A DNA stretch of 64,000 nucleotides from Agrococcus baldri (GTDB lineage: Bacteria; Actinomycetota; Actinomycetes; Actinomycetales; Microbacteriaceae): contig BJUU01000007.1 in assembly GCA_007988785.1 (NCBI GenBank), forward strand, positions 56,474 to 120,473, written 5' to 3'. Below the pieces are notes generated by a model that saw nothing but the letters and a program-made list of their open reading frames with translations, made no database searches and was not told where the DNA came from. This document shows positions 46,394 through 54,167 of this stretch, piece by piece (position 1 is the first letter of the stretch; each line of letters opens with the position of its first letter). The position numbers and the translations under genes are program-made.

Positions 46394-47005
46394 ATGGCAA
46401 AGAAGGGTAAGTCGCGACAAGGCAGTCAGCCGGAGCAAATTGAACTCTCGGACGAGCTCGCGTGGCGTGTTCATGAGAACGCCAAGGGCTGGATATCTCA
46501 AGTTGATGTGAAGTCTGCGGCTGCTCTCGCCATCGAGGCGGCGGTTCTAGGATTTGCGTTCGCGCTGATCGTCAACGCGGACACGCTTAGCCAACTCACC
46601 GACCTGTCTCGATGGATCATTGGCGGAGGTCTTCTTCTGCTTCTGGTCAGCGTGATTCTCTCGACACTTGTGCTGCTGCCTCGCGTCAAGCTCAGGGAGC
46701 CGAAGCCCGAGACTCGGGGTTATCTCTACTTCGGCCACTTGCGACACTGGGACAAGAAGGAGCTTGCCGCAACTCTCGCGCGCAACCAGGTCAGCGACGG
46801 TCAGATTGCCGACCAGGTGATCAAGATGTCGCAGATAGCGTGGCGTAAGCATGCCCTGCTGCAGTGGTCCCTCTACCTCTTGCTTGCTGGAATCGTTGTG
46901 ATTGGGGCGCTCTACCTGCTCTTTGCTGTCGGCCTCTTCCCGGGCGTCCTCGGCGATCTCGCGTCGAGGTCTAGTTCAACCGGAGTACCTTATGTCGTTA
47001 GCTGA
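46394..47005 (+). CDS. Pycsar-type transmembrane effector (PycTM-like)
   Basis: 203 residues. A soluble N-terminal helix (WRVHENAKGWISQVDVKSAA) leads into hydrophobic segments at about residues 45-62, 72-95 and 157-185. The W..QVD.K.. pattern before the first membrane helix is typical of Pycsar effector proteins, which permeabilise the inner membrane after sensing cCMP or cUMP made on phage infection. The cyclase gene overlaps its end by 14 bases, which strongly supports the assignment. Confidence 0.78.
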   Translation: MAKKGKSRQGSQPEQIELSDELAWRVHENAKGWISQVDVKSAAALAIEAAVLGFAFALIVNADTLSQLTDLSRWIIGGGLLLLLVSVILSTLVLLPRVKLREPKPETRGYLYFGHLRHWDKKELAATLARNQVSDGQIADQVIKMSQIAWRKHALLQWSLYLLLAGIVVIGALYLLFAVGLFPGVLGDLASRSSSTGVPYVVS

Positions 47006-47690
47006 TGACCTGCGAGACTACGCGAAGAAGACCCATGACACCGCGTGGTCTCGTCGTGAAGGACAGAAGGTTCCGTCAACCGACGGCGTCTCTCTCGGTA
47101 ACGAAGCGGTCGACCTTGATGCGGTTGTGCTATACGCAGACCTGAAAGATTCGACTGGTCTAGTTAAGGGCTATAAAGACTGGTTCTCTTCGGAGGTCTA
47201 CAAGAACTACCTCTATACGGTTTCAAGGGTTATTCGGGCTCACGATGGGGCGGTTACTGCTTTCGATGGTGATCGCGTCATGGGTGTGTTCATTGGTGGT
47301 TCCAAGAACAGCAACGCGGCTAAGGTAGCCCTTAAAATCAATTGGGCGGTTAGGGAGATTCTCCAGCCAGCCATGGATGCTAGGTATCCGAAGAACACGT
47401 ATAAGCTCCAGCAGAAGGTCGGTATTGCTTCGTCCAGCACGATGGTTTCGCGGACTGGCATTCGCGGTAGTAACGACCTTGTCTGGGTGGGAAACGCCGC
47501 GAATATTGCTGCCAAGCTCGCCGCTCTTCACTCGGAGTATCCCACCTACATCACTGCAGCTGTCTATAACTCACTCTCCGCGAAAGTGAAGTTTGGAGGA
47601 GATCCGAAGCGGGACATGTGGACGGATCTTGGTGACAAAGATGGGTACGGCAAGATTTACGGGTCAAAGTTCTGGTGGACTATTTCATGA
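46992..47690 (+). CDS. pycC: Pycsar-type class III nucleotide cyclase (PycC-like)
   Basis: A 232-residue class III cyclase homology domain protein with no membrane anchor. Metal-binding Asp residues are in VVLYADLKDSTGLV and AFDGDRVMGVFIG, and the transition-state block reads VGNAANIAAKLAAL, where Lys replaces the Arg of adenylate cyclases, as in pyrimidine cyclases. It should make cCMP or cUMP to activate the membrane effector; which one is not readable. The next gene begins inside its stop (ATGA). Confidence 0.82.
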   Translation: MSLADDLRDYAKKTHDTAWSRREGQKVPSTDGVSLGNEAVDLDAVVLYADLKDSTGLVKGYKDWFSSEVYKNYLYTVSRVIRAHDGAVTAFDGDRVMGVFIGGSKNSNAAKVALKINWAVREILQPAMDARYPKNTYKLQQKVGIASSSTMVSRTGIRGSNDLVWVGNAANIAAKLAALHSEYPTYITAAVYNSLSAKVKFGGDPKRDMWTDLGDKDGYGKIYGSKFWWTIS

Positions 47691-48475
47691 GTAGCGAAGT
47701 TGAGGGCCAAGACTCTATGCGCAAACCGGTAAATCCGGTGAGTGTTCGACTATCGTTCGACAATCTCGATGCGACCGAATTCGAAGAGTTCTGCTTCGAT
47801 GTGCTCAAACAGGCTGGTTACATCAACGTGGATTGGCGCAAGGGCACGGCCAAGAAGGCGAGCCCGTCAGATCGCGGGCGAGACATCGTCGCAGAGCGGG
47901 AACGTACCGATGTCGACGGATTGAAGTACACCGAGCGCTGGTTCGTCGACTCCAAGCACTACGAGAAGGGTGTTCCGCCTGAGGCGCTCCAAGGGCTCAT
48001 GACCTGGGCAGAAGCAGAGCAGCCGGACGTAGTACTTGTAATGGCGTCCGGCTACCTTTCGAACCCAGCCAAGGATTGGCTCGATCAGTACCAGAAGAAC
48101 CGACGCCCACCCTTCCGTATTCGTCACTGGGAGCGTCCGCAGCTCGCCGATATCGTAACGGCCCATCCCGACCTCATTTACAAGCACAACGTCGAGGTTG
48201 AGGGCTTTCGCTCAATCGCGGAGATTCTGGGAGCCGAGACTGAACGATTTGAGAAGGTCTGGTACGGCCGCAAGCCACCCGACGGAAACTTCGATGATCG
48301 CGAGGTGCCGCAGAGCATCCTGGACGGAATGTTTACGGAGATGAAGCGCCTTGAGGATAAGTATGGATCCGAGGCGATGCAGCCCGGAAGTGACTTCGAG
48401 TGGGGCATGCTGAGTGGAGAGCTTTCCGCTCTTCGTTGGGTGCTCGGCGACGGTTGGGGCAATCTAGACACCTAG
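47687..48475 (+). CDS. Mrr-like restriction endonuclease coupled to the cyclase
   Basis: 262 residues. The N-terminal 150 form a restriction-endonuclease-like Mrr domain: FEEFCFDVLKQAGY, the catalytic Asp in SDRGRDIVAE, and the WFVDSKHYEKG block where Asp-Ser-Lys stands in for the usual (E/Q)xK. The C-terminal part is unrecognised. The ATG overlaps the cyclase stop by four bases, so it is probably part of the same defence operon, either as a second effector or as a DNA-damaging partner. Confidence 0.78.
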   Translation: MSSEVEGQDSMRKPVNPVSVRLSFDNLDATEFEEFCFDVLKQAGYINVDWRKGTAKKASPSDRGRDIVAERERTDVDGLKYTERWFVDSKHYEKGVPPEALQGLMTWAEAEQPDVVLVMASGYLSNPAKDWLDQYQKNRRPPFRIRHWERPQLADIVTAHPDLIYKHNVEVEGFRSIAEILGAETERFEKVWYGRKPPDGNFDDREVPQSILDGMFTEMKRLEDKYGSEAMQPGSDFEWGMLSGELSALRWVLGDGWGNLDT

Positions 48476-48891
48476 ATCCTGCTCCGCGGTGCCTTCGCCC
48501 GCATAGTCACTCCGGAGCGGTGAAGTGCGCGCAACACCGCGCCATGCGACAGCCCGTGTTTCGTCTCTAATTCACGCATCGTCGCTCCGTCTTCATACTC
48601 CCGGGCCAGTATTCGCGTCTTCGTCTTGGTTACTGTGCGTCTTGATACGGTCACGCCGTTCTCGCGCAGGAGCTTCGCCATGGAGGAGGGCGCGACCACG
48701 TACTCGATGGCCAGCGATCGTGCGCTCTCGCCAGCCCTGGCTCGACGCACGATCTCGGCGATGGCTCCTGGCTCGAGCCGCTTGGCCAAAGCCTGGGCGC
48801 GGTATGTAGGTGCCTTGCTCGAACCGTCTTCTCGATCTCCGACAAACGCCAGCTTCCGAAGCTGATTAGGGCTAAACCCAGCGATGCAATG
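48472..48891 (-). CDS. Double helix-turn-helix protein, 5' end split by the att site
   Basis: About 139 codons are inside the element. Two helix-turn-helix units are visible: IAEIVRRARAGESARSLAIE with PSSMAKLLRENGV, and LAREYEDGATMRELETKHG with SHGAVLRALHRSGV, like the DNA-binding ends of resolvases. No good start lies between the att core and the first unit. If the element ends are joined, the frame continues upstream to an ATG at 22469 on the left end and gives a 154-residue protein overlapping the recombinase tail. It may act in excision. The frame also stays open into host DNA up to 49116, but that part looks random. Confidence 0.6.
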   Translation of the reverse strand, partial: HCIAGFSPNQLRKLAFVGDREDGSSKAPTYRAQALAKRLEPGAIAEIVRRARAGESARSLAIEYVVAPSSMAKLLRENGVTVSRRTVTKTKTRILAREYEDGATMRELETKHGLSHGAVLRALHRSGVTMRAKAPRSRI

Positions 48892-48898
48892 GTTCGAG
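48890..48898 (+). other. Candidate attR core
   Basis: TGGTTCGAG, a direct repeat of the T-arm sequence at 22423-22431. Sequence to the left is element-like; sequence to the right is GC-rich host DNA leading into a terminator and trxA. The host side does not carry a recognisable full copy of the tRNA 3' end. Confidence 0.55.
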
Positions 48899-48921
48899 CA
48901 GACGTCAAGTAGGCCAGCAGC

Positions 48922-48947
48922 AAAGCCCTCGCAGATGCGGGGGCTTT
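48922..48947. terminator. Hairpin terminator at the right element boundary
   Basis: AAAGCCCTCGC and GCGGGGGCTTT (one mismatch) with a four-base loop. It lies 24 bases beyond the attR core, where the original terminator of tRNA-Gln would be expected if the element inserted in the T-arm. The 48892-49063 gap holds no gene. Confidence 0.65.
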
Positions 48948-49063
48948 CGTCGTTCCCGCATCCGTCCGGCCGCACTGCCGCGTCGCGGAGGCTCGGGCAG
49001 GCGCCGGTCGCCGGGTGCTCATGCCAGGGCGAGGAAGCGCGTCTCGAGCTCCTCGGCGGTCGC

Positions 49064-49441
49064 TCAGGCCTGATCGGGAGCGGCCTGCTGCTCGGCGAGC
49101 TGCTTCCGCACGTCATCCATGTCGAGGTCGCGCACGGCGCCGATCAGCTGCTCGAGCTGCGGGGCCGGCAGCGCACCGGCCTGGCGGAACACCAGCACGC
49201 CGTCGCGGAATGCCATCAGCGTCGGGATCGACGTGATCTGCAGGGCGCCGGCGAGCTCCTGCTCGGCCTCGGTGTCGATCTTGCCGAAGGTGATGTCGTC
49301 GTGCTGCGCTGACGACTCCTCGAAGATCGGGCCGAACATGCGGCACGGGCCGCACCACGCGGCCCAGAAGTCGAGCAGCACGATGCCGTCGCCGCTGATG
49401 GTCTGCTCGAGGGTGTCCTTGGTGATCTCGGTCGTAGCCAT
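49064..49441 (-). CDS. trxA: Thioredoxin
   Basis: A 125-residue cytoplasmic thioredoxin with the redox motif WCGPC in FWAAWCGPCRMF and the cis-Pro in ITSIPTLMAF. A 20-residue acidic tail extends past the usual fold. TACGAT lies six bases before the ATG, so the transcript is probably leaderless. It is divergent from the DUF1304 gene, with only 84 bases between the two starts. Confidence 0.92.
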   Translation of the reverse strand: MATTEITKDTLEQTISGDGIVLLDFWAAWCGPCRMFGPIFEESSAQHDDITFGKIDTEAEQELAGALQITSIPTLMAFRDGVLVFRQAGALPAPQLEQLIGAVRDLDMDDVRKQLAEQQAAPDQA

Positions 49442-49447
49442 GTCACC

Positions 49448-49519
49448 ATCGTACCGGTGGACGCCGGATACCCCAAGGGGGTATCCGCTCGCGTGGCGAC
49501 GAGCTGCCCGTCCTATGCT
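49448..49519. promoter_or_regulatory. Divergent leaderless promoters of trxA and the DUF1304 gene
   Basis: Minus strand: TACGAT (49453-49448) six bases before the trxA ATG. Plus strand: TATGCT (49514-49519) six bases before the GTG at 49526. An inverted repeat around 49470-49487 (ATACCCC-AAG-GGGGTAT) lies between them and may bind a shared regulator. Confidence 0.55.
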
Positions 49520-49525
49520 CAGCGC

Positions 49526-49945
49526 GTGGTGCTCACCGTGATCGTCGTGCTCGCCGCCGCGCTGGCCGCGGCGGTGCACGCGTACATCTTCGTGCTCGAG
49601 ACGCTGCGCTGGGAGCATCCGTCGACGCGGCGCGTGTTCGGCACGACGGCGGAGCAGGCGTCGCAGTCGAAGCAGCTCGCCGCCAACCAGGGCGTCTACA
49701 ACCTGCTGCTGGGGGTCGCGGCCATCGCGGGCGTGGTCGCGCTGATGCTGGGGGCGACGGATGCGGGCCTGGCGGTCGTGCTGACCGCCACCGGCATCAT
49801 GCTCGGCGCGGCCGTGTACCTCGTGGCGAGCGATCGCTCGAAGGCGCGCGCCGCGCTCGTGCAGGGCGCCTTCCCGCTGGTGGCGGTGGTCGCGGCGATC
49901 GTGGCGCTCGCGAGCAGGGCGGCGCTCGTCGCGACGGCGAGCTGA
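49526..49945 (+). CDS. DUF1304 family membrane protein
   Basis: 139 residues with four hydrophobic helices. The conserved segment AAVHAYIFVLETLRWEHP and the block LAANQGVYNLLLG are the marks of DUF1304, a family of small membrane proteins without assigned function. The GTG at 49526 is chosen for its -10 box six bases upstream. Confidence 0.85.
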   Translation: MVLTVIVVLAAALAAAVHAYIFVLETLRWEHPSTRRVFGTTAEQASQSKQLAANQGVYNLLLGVAAIAGVVALMLGATDAGLAVVLTATGIMLGAAVYLVASDRSKARAALVQGAFPLVAVVAAIVALASRAALVATAS

Positions 49946-49953
49946 GACCGGTC

Positions 49954-50508
49954 TCAGTCGCCGACCAGCCGCTCGATGAGCTGCTCGTAGGAGGCGTCGA
50001 CGTCGGCGGGCATGCCGAAGCCGCCCGCAGCCTCGAGCGTGGCGAAGCCGTGCGCAACGGCACGCAGCCCGCGCAGCGCGTGGATCGCCGCCTCGCCGCT
50101 CGCCCCCTCGACCGCCCGGCCCGCGATCGCCAGCACGCGCGCGGCCTCCGCCTCGAGCTCCGGATGCCCGCCGGGCTGCACCGGCAGCCAGCGGTACCTG
50201 CCGGGGTGGGCGATCGCGAACGACCGGTAGGCGCGCAGGAACGCGCGCACCGCATCCGGCCCCCGTGCCGCACCGGCGCCCGGCGCGCCGAGCGCCGCCT
50301 CGAGCGCGTCGCCCAGCTCGCGGTAGATGCGGGCTGCGACGAGCGCCTCGAGCTCCGGCAGGCCGGCGACGTGCTTGTAGATCGACGGCGTCTTCACGCC
50401 CGCGCGGCTCGCGATGGCGCCGAGCGCCAGCGGCGCGCCGTCCGTGGCGTCGAGCTCGGCGAGCGCGAGCTCGACCAGCGCGGCGGGGGAGAGGCCCGCC
50501 CTAGGCAC
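49954..50508 (-). CDS. TetR family regulator (WHG-type C-terminus)
   Basis: 184 residues from the GTG at 50508. It has an N-terminal helix-turn-helix (LGAIASRAGVKTPSIYKHVAG) and a C-terminal helical domain with the GRYRWLPVQPGGHPE region seen in the WHG-type subgroup. It overlaps the hydrolase gene by eight bases and follows it in the same operon, so it probably controls that operon through the palindrome at 51348. Confidence 0.85.
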   Translation of the reverse strand: MPRAGLSPAALVELALAELDATDGAPLALGAIASRAGVKTPSIYKHVAGLPELEALVAARIYRELGDALEAALGAPGAGAARGPDAVRAFLRAYRSFAIAHPGRYRWLPVQPGGHPELEAEAARVLAIAGRAVEGASGEAAIHALRGLRAVAHGFATLEAAGGFGMPADVDASYEQLIERLVGD

Positions 50509-51340
50509 GCTCGACCGACCAGCCGAGGCCGCGCGCGAGCTCGAGCACCGCATCCGCCGTCTCGTCCGGCCGCTCGGCGTGCGGGTAGTGGCCCGCGCCG
50601 TCGATCATGCGCACCGTGACGGGCGCGGTGCCGGCGACGGCGTCGGCGTAGTCCTGCGCCTCGGCCGCGGGCTCGCGGAAGTCGGGGTCGGCGCCGCCCA
50701 TCACGACGGCGACCGGCGCGAGCTGGCCGGCGCGGGCCCCGATCGCGTCCTTCGTCGTGCCCGCCGCCATCGTCGCGACCGCCTCGGTGCCGCGCGGCCG
50801 CCGCAGCGACGCGACGATGCGCCGGCGATGCTCGGCGAGATCCGACGGCGGCGCCTTGTGCAGCGAGCGGTAGAAGAGCGACCACATCCACGGCGTGCTC
50901 GCCACCACGCGGGAGAGCGTGCGCATGGCCCACGGCTGCTCGGGCGTGGTCGCCCACGGCGCGATGGCGACCGCCCCGACGACCTCCTCGGGCGCGAGCT
51001 GCGTCGCGAGCAGCGCGCTGTCGGGCGTGAAGGAGTGGCCCACGACGATCGCGGGGCCGCCGAGCTGCTCGACGAGCGCGACGGCCGCGCGCGCGATCTG
51101 CCGCTGGCCGACGGGGGCGGGCGAGATGCCCGAGTCGCCGTGGCCGGGCAGGTCGAGCGCCGCGACGCGCACGCCGCGATCGGTGAGCAGCGGCGTGAGG
51201 TGCCGATAGGCGCTGCGCAGGTCGCCCATGCCGGGCAGCAGCACCACGAGCGGGGCGTCGGCCGCGTCGGGCAGCGCGAGGTCGTAGGCGAGCTCGACGT
51301 CGTCGACGACGATGCGGGCGGATGCAGTGGTCGCGTTCAT
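50501..51340 (-). CDS. Alpha/beta hydrolase
   Basis: 279 residues. The oxyanion region is VLLPGMGDLRSAYRHL, the nucleophile region is VVGHSFTPDSA (GHSF where GxSxG is usual), and the catalytic His is in DGAGHYPHAERPDE. The fifth elbow residue is Thr instead of Gly, which is uncommon but tolerated in some families. The ATG follows a TAGCCT box by six bases. It forms an operon with the TetR gene; the substrate is unknown. Confidence 0.82.
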   Translation of the reverse strand: MNATTASARIVVDDVELAYDLALPDAADAPLVVLLPGMGDLRSAYRHLTPLLTDRGVRVAALDLPGHGDSGISPAPVGQRQIARAAVALVEQLGGPAIVVGHSFTPDSALLATQLAPEEVVGAVAIAPWATTPEQPWAMRTLSRVVASTPWMWSLFYRSLHKAPPSDLAEHRRRIVASLRRPRGTEAVATMAAGTTKDAIGARAGQLAPVAVVMGGADPDFREPAAEAQDYADAVAGTAPVTVRMIDGAGHYPHAERPDETADAVLELARGLGWSVERA

Positions 51341-51346
51341 GTCGTC

Positions 51347-51364
51347 AGGCTAACGGCATTAGCC
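51347..51364 (-). promoter_or_regulatory. Operator-promoter of the hydrolase-TetR operon
   Basis: GGCTAA-CGGCA-TTAGCC (51348-51364) is an inverted repeat with perfect 6-base arms. It overlaps the minus-strand -10 box TAGCCT (51352-51347), which is six bases before the ATG. Confidence 0.6.
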
Positions 51365-51404
51365 AAACGGCGCAACCGGCACGCTCAGTGCAGCACGCCG
51401 TGGC

Positions 51405-52214
51405 TCAGTAGGAGTCGGTCGCCGTGCGCTCCTGCTTCAGCCGGGCGACCGCCGCCTCCGAGCCGCGCGCCATGAGCGTCACATCCGCCGAGACGAACAC
51501 GAAGTCGGCGCCGCGCGCGAGCACGCGATCCTGATCGGCCTCGGCGAAGGCGTTCACGCCCACCGGCTTGCCCGCGGCGCGCACCGCGTCGATCGTCGCG
51601 TCGACCGCGGCGACCACCTCCGGCGTGCCGGGCGCCCCGGGGAAGCCCATCGAGCCCGCGAGGTCGGCGGGGCCGATGAAGACCGCATCCACGCCGTCGA
51701 CGGCGGCGATCTCGGCGGCGTTCGCCACCGCATCCGCCGTCTCGATCTGCACCGTCACCGAGACGTGCCGGTCGGCGTCGGCCACGTAGCCGGCCGCCCG
51801 CCCCCAGCGGGCCGAGCGCGCGAGCGCCGAGCCGATGCCGCGGGTTCCCGGCCGCTCGCCGGCGGCACCCGGGTAGCGGGCGGCGCGCACGGCGGCCTCG
51901 GCGTCGGCCGCCGTGGAGACCGTCGGCACGACGATGCTCTGCGCGCCGAGATCGAGCACCTGCTTGATGCGCACCGGGTCGTTCCAGGGGATGCGCACGA
52001 TGGTCGTGACGGGGTAGGCCGCCGCCGCCTGCAGGATGTGCAGCAGATCGCGCAGGTCCATCGGGCCGTGCTCGCCGTCGACGAGCAGCAGGTCGGCGCC
52101 CGATCCGGCCATGAGCTCGGCGGCCACCGGGCTGCCGGATGCGTTCCACAGGCCGATGAGCGGCCGGTCGGCGCCCGCGAGCGCCTCGCGGAAGGTGGGC
52201 TGCAGCACGCTCAT
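51405..52214 (-). CDS. hpaI: 4-hydroxy-2-oxoheptanedioate aldolase (HpcH/HpaI family)
   Basis: A 269-residue class II pyruvate aldolase that splits 4-hydroxy-2-oxoheptanedioate to pyruvate and succinate semialdehyde, the last step of homoprotocatechuate breakdown. Family blocks: LIGLWNASGSPVAAE, LLLVDGEHGPMD, the metal-binding Glu in VTVQIETADAV, and VFIGPADLAGSMG. Its ATG overlaps the hpaH stop by four bases. It is the last gene of the operon. Confidence 0.9.
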   Translation of the reverse strand: MSVLQPTFREALAGADRPLIGLWNASGSPVAAELMAGSGADLLLVDGEHGPMDLRDLLHILQAAAAYPVTTIVRIPWNDPVRIKQVLDLGAQSIVVPTVSTAADAEAAVRAARYPGAAGERPGTRGIGSALARSARWGRAAGYVADADRHVSVTVQIETADAVANAAEIAAVDGVDAVFIGPADLAGSMGFPGAPGTPEVVAAVDATIDAVRAAGKPVGVNAFAEADQDRVLARGADFVFVSADVTLMARGSEAAVARLKQERTATDSY

Positions 52215-53029
52215 CGGAAGCTCACCTCGACCGAGCCGAGCTCCTGGAAGTCGGCGCGCACCACGTCGCCCGGCTCGACCCACACGGGGCGCGTGAACGA
52301 GCCGGCGAGGATGAGCTCGCCCGCCTCCAGCCGGTCGCCGTGCTGCGCGAGCTTGCCCGCCAGCCAGGCGACGCCGAGCGCCGGGTGGCCGAGCACGCCG
52401 CCCGAGACGCCGGTCTCGATGATCTCGTCGTTCACGCGGCACAGCGCCCCGACCCACGACAGGTCGCGCTCGCGCGGGCCGATCTCGGTGTCGCCCACGA
52501 CGATCGCCCCGAGCGCCGCGTTGTCGCTGATGGTGTCGACGATCGTGCGGCCTTCGAGCTCGATGTGCGAGTCGAGGATCTCGAGCGCCGGCACGACGGC
52601 CTCGGTGGCCTCCAGCACCTGCTCGACGCTGAGTCCCTCGCCCTCCAGCGGCGCCCGGAGCACGAACGCCAGCTCGACCTCGACGCGCACGTTCGACCAC
52701 TGCGCGTGCTCGACCGTGTCGCCCGAGCGGTAGCTCTGGTCGGCGAAGATCACGCCGTAGTCGGGCTCGGTGATGCCGGTCGCGAACTGCATCGCCTTGC
52801 TCGTCAGCCCGATCTTGCGGCCCACGAGCCGCGCGCCGGCCTCCTCGCGGCGCGTGCGCCAGATGCGCTGCACCGCGTAGGAGTCCTCGATCGTCGCCTC
52901 GGGGAAGCGCGCCGAGATCTTCTCGATCGTGCCCCGCGAGCGGGTCGCCTCGGCGAGCTCGTCGGCGATCTGCGTCACTGTCGCCTCGTCGAGGCCCCGC
53001 CCCGGACGGGTGGCGTCGGGCGTGCTCAA
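52211..53029 (-). CDS. hpaH: 2-oxo-hept-4-ene-1,7-dioate hydratase
   Basis: A 272-residue hydratase of the HpcG/MhpD fold that adds water to 2-oxohept-4-enedioate. The conserved segments RLVGRKIGLTSKAMQ, EVELAFVLRAPL, and LDSHIELEGRTIVDTISDNA match the family. The start is a TTG overlapping the hpaD stop (TTGA); no better start lies nearby, and the coupling explains use of the weak codon. Confidence 0.9.
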   Translation of the reverse strand: MSTPDATRPGRGLDEATVTQIADELAEATRSRGTIEKISARFPEATIEDSYAVQRIWRTRREEAGARLVGRKIGLTSKAMQFATGITEPDYGVIFADQSYRSGDTVEHAQWSNVRVEVELAFVLRAPLEGEGLSVEQVLEATEAVVPALEILDSHIELEGRTIVDTISDNAALGAIVVGDTEIGPRERDLSWVGALCRVNDEIIETGVSGGVLGHPALGVAWLAGKLAQHGDRLEAGELILAGSFTRPVWVEPGDVVRADFQELGSVEVSFR

Positions 53030-54123
53030 ACCTGGTTGCCCATCTTGAAGCCGACTTCCTCTGCCGGCTCGCCCTTGATCGCGTCGCCCGGGGCGCGCGT
53101 GTACGAGAAGCCGTCGGCGCCGACCGTGACGGCCATCTCGCTCGAGTCGGTGCGCTCGACGATCGGCTGCGGGTTGCCGTCGAGGTCGAGCACGAGGGAT
53201 GCCTCGGTGTACCAGGAGGGCACGACCGGGTTGCCCCACCAGTCGCGGCGCTGGTTGTCGTGCACGTCCCAGGTCACGGTCGGGTTGTCAGGGTCGCCCG
53301 TGTAGTAGTCCTGCGTGTAGATCTCGACGCGGTGGCCGTCCGGGTCGAGGATGTAGAGGTAGAACGCGTTCGAGACGCCGTGGCGGCCGGGGCCGCGCTC
53401 GATGCGGTCCGAGATGCGCAGGGCGCCCATCTTGTCGCAGATCTGGATGATGTTGTGCTTCTCGTGCGTCGAGAAGGCGATGTGGTGCATGCGCGGGCCG
53501 TCGCCGCCCGTGAGCGCCGTGTCGTGCACGGTCTGCTTGCGGTGCATCCAGGCGGCGTAGGTGACGCCCTGGTCGTCCTGGATGTCCTCCGAGACGCGGA
53601 AGCCGAGGTCCTCGAGGTACGCGCGGCCGCGCGGCACATCCGGCGTCACCTGGTTGAAGTGGTCGAGGCGCACGAGCTCGCCCGCCGAGTACAGGTCGTA
53701 GCGCTGCGTGAGCCGCTCGACGTGCTCGGTGGCGTAGAAGAACTCGTAGGGGAAGCCCAGCGGGTCCTCGACGCGCACGCTGTCGCCGAAGCCCTTCTGG
53801 AACCCGTCCTTCCTGCGCTCGGTGCGGCAGCCGAGCTCCCGGTAGTACGCCTCGGCGGCGTCGACGTCCTCGGGGGTGCGCACGCGGTAGGCGAAGGCGG
53901 CGACCGCGGCCACCGGGCCCTTGCGCAGCACGATGTTGTGGTGGATGAACTCCTCGAACGACCGCAGGTAGATCGCCTCGTCGTCCTCCTCGGTCACGTG
54001 CAGGCCGAGCAGGTCGACGTAGAACGTCCTGCTCGCCTCGAGGTCGGTGACCACGAGGTCCATGGCCGCGCAGCGCACGATGTCGGGTGCGGGCACGCTG
54101 GGGGTCGGGATCGTCTCGCTCAT
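53026..54123 (-). CDS. hpaD: 3,4-dihydroxyphenylacetate 2,3-dioxygenase
   Basis: A 365-residue extradiol ring-cleavage dioxygenase of the vicinal-oxygen-chelate type, like the Brevibacterium and Arthrobacter enzymes. The metal ligands are visible: His in RLDHFNQVTPDV, His in RMHHIAFSTHEKH, and Glu in HRVEIYTQDYY. It opens homoprotocatechuate to 5-carboxymethyl-2-hydroxymuconate semialdehyde. AAGGAG precedes the ATG. It lies 44 bases after hpaE. Confidence 0.94.
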   Translation of the reverse strand: MSETIPTPSVPAPDIVRCAAMDLVVTDLEASRTFYVDLLGLHVTEEDDEAIYLRSFEEFIHHNIVLRKGPVAAVAAFAYRVRTPEDVDAAEAYYRELGCRTERRKDGFQKGFGDSVRVEDPLGFPYEFFYATEHVERLTQRYDLYSAGELVRLDHFNQVTPDVPRGRAYLEDLGFRVSEDIQDDQGVTYAAWMHRKQTVHDTALTGGDGPRMHHIAFSTHEKHNIIQICDKMGALRISDRIERGPGRHGVSNAFYLYILDPDGHRVEIYTQDYYTGDPDNPTVTWDVHDNQRRDWWGNPVVPSWYTEASLVLDLDGNPQPIVERTDSSEMAVTVGADGFSYTRAPGDAIKGEPAEEVGFKMGNQV

Positions 54124-54167
54124 GATGGCTTCTCCTTCGAAGAATGGGGTGTCGGTGGCGACGAGGG

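Larger units (their letters stand above)
22423..48898. mobile_element. Integrative (probably mobilizable) element in tRNA-Gln
   Basis: About 26.5 kb bounded by direct repeats of TGGTTCGAG, the left one in the tRNA T-arm. It carries a large serine recombinase at the left end, a minus-strand transfer module (coupling ATPase, replication-relaxation protein, MT-A70 methyltransferase, small coupled ORFs) and a plus-strand defence island (type I restriction-modification plus extra nuclease and helicase, Pycsar, Mrr-like nuclease). Base composition is visibly less GC-rich than the flanks. In-silico joining of the ends gives complete genes on both sides of the junction. No relaxase or secretion channel was recognised. 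The 9-base core is short, so the exact crossover is tentative. Confidence 0.75.

Noticed and set aside
22423..48898. Prophage
   Set aside because: No capsid, tail, terminase or lysis gene was recognised; the content is transfer and defence genes.
48900..49116. N-terminal extension of the right-end HTH ORF into host DNA
   Set aside because: That part is antisense to the trxA boundary region and has shadow-frame composition; the att core separates it from the real domain.
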